From NCBI RefSeq assembly GCF_036350515.1, contig NZ_JAZDUE010000016.1, forward strand, positions 62,001 through 126,000: a stretch of DNA of 64,000 nucleotides, in the 5' to 3' direction. The notes beneath the pieces were generated by a model. It saw only the letters and a program-made list of their open reading frames with translations. It was not told the origin of the DNA and ran no database searches. Origin of the DNA: Gordonia prachuapensis (lineage in GTDB: Bacteria; Actinomycetota; Actinomycetes; Mycobacteriales; Mycobacteriaceae). Positions within the stretch are counted from its first letter, which is position 1. Each line of letters begins with the position of its first letter. Shown here piece after piece: positions 57,260 to 64,000 of the stretch. The position numbers were made by a program, and so were the translations under genes.

Positions 57260-60200
57260 TCACGAGCCGCTGATCTGCGCCAATGCGTCTTCTACCCTGG
57301 ATTCGACCTCGGCTGCGATCCGGCGGTGACGCTCGGCCGCGGCGCGATTGCCGATCAGTTCGGCGAGTTCGGCGAGCAACGTGTCCATCGGACCGAAGGC
57401 GACGCTCGCCGCGTTGAGGCCGACCACCGTCCCCGACCACGGCAGCAACTCCGGATAGAGGCGCGCCCCCGCATCGGCCATGCCGAGCCGCACGAGGGCA
57501 CGGGCATGGAACGCCGAGATCGTCGTCCAGTAGTAGTCCCGGCTGGTGTACGGATCGGTTTCGGCGATCGACCGAGCCTGTTCCTCGTCGCCGGCATCGA
57601 GCAGAGCGACCACATACACCCACGCCACCGTCTGCGGTGCCCGTTCGAACACCAGCCGGAGATCCTCGACCATGTCCCCGACAGACCCACGAAACCAGCC
57701 GACACACAGCCGCCCGATGAGTTCGAAGTCCTCACCCGCGGGCATGCCGGCGGCGGACAGCTGGGCACTGAGCGTCGCGTATTTACGTTCGGCCGCATCG
57801 AGGTTCCCGCGCAGCACGTCGGTGACCGAACTGAAGGCCGAGAACACGACGGCGAGCTCCCCGACCCGGCCGCTGGTGGCGTTCTGCATCGCCAGGCGCA
57901 TCTCCTCCACAGCACCGGGCAGGTCGATCCGCGACATCTTCAGCAGGAACAGATAGAACCGTGACGCCGCCTCGTACTCGCGACTTCCGGCATCCTGGGC
58001 CGCCCGCAGGAACTCGGCGACCAGCCCGGGATACAGCTCGCGGCTGTCGGGGCCGAGGGCGACGAACACTCGCGCATTCAGGGCAGCGCAGCGCAATTCG
58101 AGGTCGTCGGTGCCGTCGGTCAATCGGACTGCCTCGTCCGCGCACGCGATCGCATGGGCATCGTCGTTGCCTTCAATCTCGAACACCGCCGCTATCAGCA
58201 GCCGCACCCGATCGGCGCCGGTGGCCGTCTGTAGGGCATCCAGAACGGCCCGCGTCATCGGCTCGTCGGGAACCCCTTTCTGGCGTGTCGACCACACCCA
58301 CGGTGTGCGCCAGCAGGTCAAGGCCGACACCACGATTGCCGGATCGCCGACTCTCTCGGCCAATCGTAGGGCCTGTTCGCGGCGAACCCGCGCGGCCGAT
58401 ATCTCGCCGCGATGGGCCAGGGCGGTGACGAGGTCACACAGGGCGTGCACCATCCGCACGCGCACGACGACGTCGGGCGATTGGTCATGCCCGGCGAGTG
58501 CGTGCAGGTCGACGGCGTGCTGCCACAGCTGGGCGGTGTCCCCCGCGAGGTCGGCGGTGAATCGATGCCGCGCTGCGCTTTCGACCACTGCGAGCGCTTC
58601 GTCGGCGGAGGAGGTGGTGGCGCCGAGTGCGGCATGCACCGCCAGTTCGTCTGCCGCCGTCGAGGTCCGGGACCGGAGATGCTCGAGCGTCCGCCAGTGG
58701 AGCCGGCGTCGGCGTAACGTCGGGATGGAATCGTAGACCGCGTCCCGCATCAGCACGTGCTGGAACCGGACACGTTCGATGTCGGCGGTCAGCAATCCCG
58801 CGACCACGGCGGTGTCGATCGCATCGAGGACGGCGTCCTCCCCGTCGGGAGACGGCCACAGCGCGATCAACGTGTCGACGTCGGCCGACCGGCCGCAGAC
58901 CGCGAGCAGTCGCAGCGCCGTCACCGTGTCGTCGGGCAGGCGTTCCACGCGGCGTAGCAGCACGTCCCGGACGCCGGTCGGCACCGCCGTCTGCGCATCG
59001 CGCGGGCCTCGGGAGGCCACGAGTTTGGCCAGTTCCCTGACGAACAGCGGGTTTCCGTCGGTCCGAGAGCGCAGCAGTGTCAGGGTGATGTCGTCCACCG
59101 GGTCGAGGCCGGCGTCGGCGGCGAGCGCGCGTATGCCGTCGTCGGAAAGCCCGGCCAGGGCGAGGTGATCGGCCGTCGACGAGATCAGTGCGGCGCCGGA
59201 GGCAAGCAGTTCGGTGGTCGCCTCCGAGGGACGGTACGTGGCGAGGATCAACACCGACCGGTCGGCGAGCCAGGTGGCCAGTTGCCGCAGGACCTGCAGG
59301 GTGGCACTGTCGGCGCGGTGGACATCGTCAACGGCCAGCACCACACCCGAATCTGTTCTGTCACAATATGTCCGAACCTGTCGCGCGATGAGGAAAGGGT
59401 CTTCGAGCTCGTTGTCGCCCCCGAGCTCGCCGACGATCTCGCGCCACGCCCAGGCCGTCGGCGCGCCATCGACCTCAGGGCAGTGTCCGACGGCCACCGT
59501 CCACCCGGTGGCGCGGAGACGACCGCAAAAGGTCTGCACCAGAGTGGATTTGCCGCCGCCCGCCTCGGCGGTGATCCACACCAATCGCAGACCCGTCCGC
59601 CGGACGGTGTCGGCGTGCGCGGCGAGTTTCTCCCGTTCCGTCTCTCGTCCGGCGAATGCACGCACGACGTCGTCGTCGGGTTCGTCGGATTCCGGGGTGA
59701 CCGGCGGTGTGGTGTGTGGGACCACCGGCGCCGCGTCAAGCGAGGGAACCTGCTGCAGGATGGCTGTCTCGAGATCGCGGATCGCCGAAGAGGGGTCGAC
59801 GCCGAGTTCGTCGGCCAGGTAGTCGCGTAGCGACCGAAGTGTCTGCAGCGCGTCGGCTTGTCGGCCCAACCGGTACTGGGCCAGAGCAAGGAGCCGGAAC
59901 AATTCTTCGCGCGTGGGGTGGTCCCGGCACAGCGCGGGAAGATCTGCGGCGACTTCTGCGTGCCGGCCCAGTTCGAGAGCCGCCGCCGCGCGTCGTTCGA
60001 CAGCGGCCAGCCACAGGTCGCCGTAGCGACTGACCTCCGGGCGGGCCCATTCCTCGGCTGCGTGCGGGCCGAACGGTTCCCCCTGCCACAGCGACAGCGC
60101 TTCGTCGAGGAGTGCATGAGTCGCGGTGGCATCGACGGCGGGAGCGGTGACGAGATCGGCGAAGCGCCACAGATCGACAGCATCGCGCGGGAGTCGCAGC

Positions 60201-60511
60201 GCGTAACCGGGTGGCTCACTGATCAGGGTCCGTGCCGGCGTCCGCGCAGCGCGGCCGGGCTCGATGATGCGCCGCAGGTTGGATACGTGCACTTGGAGAC
60301 CGGCGAGCGCCTTCGGCGGCGGTTCGCCGTTCCAGAGGTCGTCGATGAGCCGGTCGGTGGAGACGACGCGACCATCGGCCGCGGCGAGCCGGGCGAGCAC
60401 GGCCCGCCCACGCCGGGACTTGACGTCGGCAGGAGCGCCGCCGACGGTGACCCGCACGGTACCGGAGAGGGTGAGCGTGACGATCGGAGTCGTCTCGACG
60501 TCATCTGACAT
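57260..60511 (-). CDS. SARP-type regulator with AAA ATPase and TPR-like C-terminus
   Basis: A 1083-residue regulator. Residues about 10-95 are an OmpR-like winged helix (LARLAAADGRVVSTDRLIDD with LIDDLW), followed by the bacterial transcriptional activation domain BTAD (about 100-245, LLDEALSLWQGEPFG, ALQTLRSLRDYLADELGVDP). An ATPase follows: Walker A TAEAGGGKST (about 315-325) and Walker B VVLAVDDVHRAD (about 390-401). The last 500 residues are helical and repeat-like, probably TPR. Such AfsR-like proteins activate secondary metabolism or stress genes. No biosynthetic cluster is next to it. It is divergent from the DUF309 gene at 60687. Confidence 0.9.
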   Translation of the reverse strand: MSDDVETTPIVTLTLSGTVRVTVGGAPADVKSRRGRAVLARLAAADGRVVSTDRLIDDLWNGEPPPKALAGLQVHVSNLRRIIEPGRAARTPARTLISEPPGYALRLPRDAVDLWRFADLVTAPAVDATATHALLDEALSLWQGEPFGPHAAEEWARPEVSRYGDLWLAAVERRAAAALELGRHAEVAADLPALCRDHPTREELFRLLALAQYRLGRQADALQTLRSLRDYLADELGVDPSSAIRDLETAILQQVPSLDAAPVVPHTTPPVTPESDEPDDDVVRAFAGRETEREKLAAHADTVRRTGLRLVWITAEAGGGKSTLVQTFCGRLRATGWTVAVGHCPEVDGAPTAWAWREIVGELGGDNELEDPFLIARQVRTYCDRTDSGVVLAVDDVHRADSATLQVLRQLATWLADRSVLILATYRPSEATTELLASGAALISSTADHLALAGLSDDGIRALAADAGLDPVDDITLTLLRSRTDGNPLFVRELAKLVASRGPRDAQTAVPTGVRDVLLRRVERLPDDTVTALRLLAVCGRSADVDTLIALWPSPDGEDAVLDAIDTAVVAGLLTADIERVRFQHVLMRDAVYDSIPTLRRRRLHWRTLEHLRSRTSTAADELAVHAALGATTSSADEALAVVESAARHRFTADLAGDTAQLWQHAVDLHALAGHDQSPDVVVRVRMVHALCDLVTALAHRGEISAARVRREQALRLAERVGDPAIVVSALTCWRTPWVWSTRQKGVPDEPMTRAVLDALQTATGADRVRLLIAAVFEIEGNDDAHAIACADEAVRLTDGTDDLELRCAALNARVFVALGPDSRELYPGLVAEFLRAAQDAGSREYEAASRFYLFLLKMSRIDLPGAVEEMRLAMQNATSGRVGELAVVFSAFSSVTDVLRGNLDAAERKYATLSAQLSAAGMPAGEDFELIGRLCVGWFRGSVGDMVEDLRLVFERAPQTVAWVYVVALLDAGDEEQARSIAETDPYTSRDYYWTTISAFHARALVRLGMADAGARLYPELLPWSGTVVGLNAASVAFGPMDTLLAELAELIGNRAAAERHRRIAAEVESRVEDALAQISGS

Positions 60512-60686
60512 CGCTCACGCTCCTCGCCGACGCGGCGCATCTCGTCGGCCGCACTGACCGAAGATTAGCGCCGGAGCGGCGATGGCGCGTGCCGTTCACC
60601 GCGCTACAGCCCTGGTCAGGCTCCCGCGGCAGCGGTCGGCGGTAGTAGGACGCGCGACGTAGGGTGGAGTACATGCGGGTGGCACC

Positions 60687-61112
60687 ATGACTCAGCATCG
60701 TGACCGCGATTCCGAGGGTCGCGCCCGTCAGGCGCGGCCGCGTGACGCCTTGGGTCGACCGCTGCCCTACGGAGCCGAGGGGGTCGAGCCGATCCCCGAG
60801 GATCCCTTGCCGCCACAGCAGACCATCGAGCTCGCCCGACGACTACTCGATGAGGGACGACCGTTCTCGGCCCACGAGGTGTTCGAGACGCGCTGGAAAA
60901 GCTGCCCACCGGCCGAACGTCCACTCTGGCAGGGCCTCGCGCAGCTCTGCGTCGGACTCACCCATCACGAGCGCGGCAACGCGACGGGAGCTCGGCGCCT
61001 CTATGACCGAGGCGCCCAGCGACTGACCGAGTACAGCGCGGACGGAGGGCCGACCTTCGGTCTGCAACTCGACGCAATCCGCAACTGCGCGCACGAGCGG
61101 TTCGGGAGCTGA
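60687..61112 (+). CDS. DUF309 family protein
   Basis: A 141-residue helical protein with the DUF309 motif: ARRLLDEGRPFSAHEVFETR with WK, then LWQGLAQLCVGLTHHERGN. DUF309 is a small helix bundle of unknown function, sometimes metal-binding through the HE and HH residues. The start at 60687 gives MTQHRDRDSEGRARQARPRD, a basic tail. Divergent from SARP. No signal peptide. Confidence 0.88.
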   Translation: MTQHRDRDSEGRARQARPRDALGRPLPYGAEGVEPIPEDPLPPQQTIELARRLLDEGRPFSAHEVFETRWKSCPPAERPLWQGLAQLCVGLTHHERGNATGARRLYDRGAQRLTEYSADGGPTFGLQLDAIRNCAHERFGS

Positions 61113-61315
61113 TCAGACGCGGACTGGCGATCCAGCGATCGCCGCATACGCGTGACCACCGTCGATGCCCCGGCTGCATCGATACCGCCGACATTTGACT
61201 TGGACATGAATGGATGTGCGGTCCTACCGTCGAATCATGGCTCAGGTCACGTCGAGTGATCCCCGACGCGACCCGAGCCGCTCCACCTATAGCGACGACT
61301 CGAGGGGTGCCTCCC

Positions 61316-62926
61316 ATGACCACCGCCCAGCGGACCGGACCGGACACGATGCAGGAACTGACCGGCCAGATGATCATCGCCGGTGACCACGTCACCGGAA
61401 CCGGAGATGCCATCCACGCCGTGAACCCGGCCACCGACGAACGCCTGCAGCCCGCCTACGCCCACGGCACCGCCGCCGACGTCGCGCGGGCCACGGCGGC
61501 GGCGACCGAGGCGTTCGCCGTCTACCGCAACACGTCGTCGTCCGATCGGGCCACGTTCCTGACCACCATCGCCGACAATCTCGATGCCGCCGTCGATGCC
61601 CTGGTCGACCGCGCCACCGCGGAGTCCGGCCTGCCGGTTCCGCGGATCACCGGCGAGGTCGGCCGCACGTCCGGCCAGCTGCGGCTGTTCGCGTCGGTGC
61701 TGCGCGAGGGCAGCTGGCACGGTGCCCGGATCGACCCGGCCCAGCCGGACCGCACCCCGATGCCGCGCGCCGACATCCGCCAACGCAAGATCGCTCTCGG
61801 TCCGGTCGCGGTGTTCGGCGCCAGCAACTTCCCGCTCGCGTTCTCCGTCGCGGGTGGTGACACCGCCTCGGCGCTCGCCGCCGGCTGCCCCGTCGTCGTC
61901 AAGGCCCACGACGCCCACCCGGGCACCTCGGAACTCGTCGGCCGCGCGATCACCGCCGCCATCGCCTCGACCGGGATGCCCGCCGGCACCTTCTCCCTGC
62001 TCTACGGCAGCGGCCCGGAGCTCGGCATCGCACTGGTCACCGACCCGAATATCAAGGCCGTCGGTTTCACCGGGTCCCGTTCGGGCGGAACAGCACTCGT
62101 CCGCGCCGCGGCGTCGCGGCCGGAGCCCATTCCGGTCTACGCCGAGATGAGCTCCATCAACCCGGTGTATCCGCTCCCGGGCGTGCTGGCCGCAAAGGCC
62201 GCCGACCTCGGCAAGGCCTTCGTCGGCTCGCTCACCATGGGGTCCGGCCAGTTCTGCACCAATCCCGGCCTGGTCATCGCCGTCGACAGCCCTGACCTCG
62301 ACACCTTCGTCGACGCCGCCGCGAACGCGGTGCGCGAGACCACGCCGACGCCGATGCTGACCCCCACCATCGCCGCCTCCTACGCCGACGGCGTCTCGAC
62401 CTTCGACGGCGCCGCGCAGGCGGTCGCCCGAGGAGCGGAATCGACAGCGCCCAACGCCTGCCGCGCCGCGCTGTTCACCACCACCGCCGACGACTTCCTG
62501 GCGTCGGAGACATTGCAGCAGGAGATCTTCGGCTCCTCCAGCCTCGTCGTGAAGTGCCGCGATCAGGAGCAGGTGCAGGAGGTGACCGCGAAGCTGGAGG
62601 GCCAGCTCACCGCGACCATCCACGCCGACGACACCGATCACATCGCCGCCGCCGAACTGCTCCAACTACTCGAGCTCAAGGCCGGGCGCATCCTCTTCAA
62701 CGGATGGCCCACCGGTGTCGAGGTCGGTCATGCGATGGTGCACGGCGGCCCCTACCCGGCCACCTCCGACAGCCGCACCACCTCGGTCGGCTCGCTGGCC
62801 ATCGAACGTTTCCTCCGGCCCGTCGCCTACCAGGACGTCCCGGCAGCGCTACTGCCGACACCGGTCGCCGACGGTAATCCCGAACAGATCTGGCGCCGCA
62901 TCGACGGCGCACTATCCCGCGACTGA
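61316..62926 (+). CDS. 2,5-dioxovalerate (alpha-ketoglutaric semialdehyde) dehydrogenase
   Basis: A 536-residue NADP-dependent aldehyde dehydrogenase. Visible motifs are VFGASNFPLAFSVAGGD, the NAD-site FTGSRSGG, the catalytic region AEMSSINPV with Glu, and GSGQFCTNPG with the nucleophilic Cys. The sequence type is that of ketoglutarate semialdehyde dehydrogenases of the D-glucarate/L-arabinose pathways, which make 2-oxoglutarate. The start at 61316 is chosen because the earlier frame (61214) overlaps a region without a ribosome site. It is followed after 32 bases by the 5-dehydro-4-deoxyglucarate dehydratase gene, which makes its substrate. Confidence 0.9.
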   Translation: MTTAQRTGPDTMQELTGQMIIAGDHVTGTGDAIHAVNPATDERLQPAYAHGTAADVARATAAATEAFAVYRNTSSSDRATFLTTIADNLDAAVDALVDRATAESGLPVPRITGEVGRTSGQLRLFASVLREGSWHGARIDPAQPDRTPMPRADIRQRKIALGPVAVFGASNFPLAFSVAGGDTASALAAGCPVVVKAHDAHPGTSELVGRAITAAIASTGMPAGTFSLLYGSGPELGIALVTDPNIKAVGFTGSRSGGTALVRAAASRPEPIPVYAEMSSINPVYPLPGVLAAKAADLGKAFVGSLTMGSGQFCTNPGLVIAVDSPDLDTFVDAAANAVRETTPTPMLTPTIAASYADGVSTFDGAAQAVARGAESTAPNACRAALFTTTADDFLASETLQQEIFGSSSLVVKCRDQEQVQEVTAKLEGQLTATIHADDTDHIAAAELLQLLELKAGRILFNGWPTGVEVGHAMVHGGPYPATSDSRTTSVGSLAIERFLRPVAYQDVPAALLPTPVADGNPEQIWRRIDGALSRD

Positions 62927-62958
62927 CCAACCCGCACAACCATTTCCAAGGAGTCCCC

Positions 62959-63894
62959 ATGCTCGACGGTGTCCTGTTCTTCCCCGTCACCCCCTTCGAT
63001 CATGACGGAGAGGTCGACTACGACCGCCTCGTCGAGCACATCGAGCGCGGCGTCGCCGCCGGCCCGGGGGGCGTGTTCGTCGCCTGCGGAACCGGTGAGT
63101 TCCACGCGCTCGGCCTGGCCGAGTTCGGTGAGATCGTGCGCCGCACCGTCGAGACGGTCGCCGGACGTGTACCGGTGTTCGCCGGGGCGGGTGGTTCGCT
63201 CGTGCAGGCCAAGGAGTTCGCGGTCAGCGCGAAAGTCAATGGTGCCGACGGCATCCTGCTCCTGCCGCCGTACCTGGTGACCATGCCGGCCGCCGGTCTC
63301 GCCGAGTACACGCGAGCCGTCGCCGCGGCCACCGACCTGCCACTCATCGTCTACAACCGTGGCAACGCGGTGTTCGACGAGGTCTCGGCGGTCACCGTCG
63401 CCACGCTGCCCACCGTCATCGGATTCAAGGACGGCACCGGCGATCTCGACAACGTCTCGCGGATCGTCATCGCCGTCAAGAAGTCCCTGGTCGGTACCGG
63501 CAAGGAGTTCTTGTTCTTCAACGGTCTGCCAACCGCGGAGATCACCCAGCAGGCGTACCGGGCCATCGGCGTCACCCTCTACTCATCGGCGACCTTCGCG
63601 TTCGCGCCGGAACTCGCTCTCGCCTTCTACAATTCGCTGGAGAGCGGGAACGAAGAACTCGCCGAGGCCCTGCTGCGCGACTTCTTCCACCCGCTGGTCC
63701 GCCTGCGCAACAAGGTACCCGGCTACGCGGTGTCGCTGGTCAAGCATGGCGTCACCCTGGAAGGCATCGATGCCGGACCGGTCCGTGCGCCGTTGGTCGC
63801 ACCCACCCCAGAACACCAGGCCGAGCTCGAGCAGATCATCGCCGCCGGCCGTGCGGTGCTCGCGGGCTCGTTGGCCGTCAACGCCACCGCGTGA
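62959..63894 (+). CDS. kdgD: 5-dehydro-4-deoxyglucarate dehydratase
   Basis: A 311-residue class I aldolase-superfamily (DapA-like) enzyme. The Schiff-base Lys lies in IGFKDGTGDLD, the Tyr in LIVYNRGN, and VACGTGEFHALG is the typical GTGE-type loop of KdgD. It removes water and CO2 from 5-dehydro-4-deoxy-D-glucarate to give 2,5-dioxovalerate, the substrate of the upstream dehydrogenase. The start at 62959 follows AAGGAG. The stop overlaps the glucarate dehydratase start (TGATG). Family call is secure. Confidence 0.92.
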   Translation: MLDGVLFFPVTPFDHDGEVDYDRLVEHIERGVAAGPGGVFVACGTGEFHALGLAEFGEIVRRTVETVAGRVPVFAGAGGSLVQAKEFAVSAKVNGADGILLLPPYLVTMPAAGLAEYTRAVAAATDLPLIVYNRGNAVFDEVSAVTVATLPTVIGFKDGTGDLDNVSRIVIAVKKSLVGTGKEFLFFNGLPTAEITQQAYRAIGVTLYSSATFAFAPELALAFYNSLESGNEELAEALLRDFFHPLVRLRNKVPGYAVSLVKHGVTLEGIDAGPVRAPLVAPTPEHQAELEQIIAAGRAVLAGSLAVNATA

Positions 63895-64000
63895 TGGCTG
63901 TGTCCACGATCCGCCGGGTCACGGTCACCCCGGTCGCCTTCGTCGACCCGCCGCTGCTGAACACCGTCGGTGTCCACCAGCCGTATGCCTTGCGGGCGAT
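63894..64000 (+). CDS. gudD: glucarate dehydratase, N-terminal fragment
   Basis: ATG at 63894 overlaps the kdgD stop by one base. The 35 visible residues (MAVSTIRRVTVTPVAFVDPP, then LLNTVGVHQPYALRA) match the start of D-glucarate dehydratase, an enolase-superfamily enzyme that makes 5-dehydro-4-deoxyglucarate. The window ends here, so the enzyme's catalytic part is not seen. The operon order dehydrogenase-kdgD-gudD supports the call. Confidence 0.8.
   Translation, partial: MAVSTIRRVTVTPVAFVDPPLLNTVGVHQPYALRA

Noticed and set aside
61247..62665. 472-residue reverse frame opposite the aldehyde dehydrogenase
   Set aside because: Gly/Arg/Asp-rich shadow of a secure enzyme on the other strand.
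1..64000. CRISPR arrays, tRNA genes, insertion sequences
   Set aside because: No regularly spaced direct repeats, no tRNA-like cloverleaf ends and no transposase or integrase reading frame were recognised by eye; a tool scan could still find a missed one.

Overview
The window looks like chromosome from a high-GC, mycolic-acid-type actinomycete, most likely Gordonia or a close relative. That is inferred from the very GC-rich third codon positions, the frequent GTG starts and 4-base ATGA/GTGA gene overlaps, a DUF222/HNH (13E12-type) gene, secreted alanine/proline-rich proteins, and type-VII-secretion-style small proteins. No rRNA, tRNA or CRISPR array was seen. The species call is an inference.

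Layout. 1-4.0 kb: the 5' end of a thiolase gene divergent from an HxlR regulator with palindromic DNA between them, then three poorly characterised genes. 4.0-24.5 kb: a dense defense island. In order it holds McrB and McrC (reverse strand) with two appended nuclease genes, an HNH gene broken by a frameshift and a PD-(D/E)XK protein; an FRG-domain/DUF262 gene pair; a GHKL ATPase, an Mrr-nuclease/SF2-helicase fusion and a small unknown protein in one overlapping operon, next to a C5-cytosine methyltransferase and a Vsr endonuclease; a kinase-helicase fusion overlapping a PLD-type nuclease, which matches the Mokosh type I architecture; and an HNH_2 nuclease. The Mokosh stretch is visibly more AT-rich than the rest, suggesting transfer.

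24.5-32.7 kb: a surface/secretion region with a DUF1023 alpha/beta hydrolase, two paralogous lipoproteins, an EspC-like small protein, secreted proteins (one frameshifted, one reduced to a relic), an orphan HigA-like antitoxin, and DUF6054- and DUF2200-type genes. 32.8-43.4 kb: acyltransferase-like protein, ADP-ribosylglycohydrolase, VWA protein divergent from an NrtR-like Nudix regulator, a lipoprotein, a VapBC pair, a Fic protein with two inverted repeats upstream, and a cyclase/TPP-enzyme pair.

43.4-60.5 kb: exported hydrophobic protein, acyl-CoA synthetase, amidohydrolase, SGNH hydrolase divergent from a TetR regulator, an ABC exporter divergent from an AraC regulator, secreted proteins, a SnoaL-like protein, the DUF222/HNH gene and a large SARP-family ATPase regulator. 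60.7-64.0 kb: a DUF309 gene and the start of a D-glucarate catabolic operon (2,5-dioxovalerate dehydrogenase, 5-dehydro-4-deoxyglucarate dehydratase, start of glucarate dehydratase).

The strongest candidates for little-described biology are the FRG+DUF262 pair, the GHKL/Mrr-helicase/unknown/Dcm/Vsr cluster, and the HNH and PD-(D/E)XK genes attached to McrBC.
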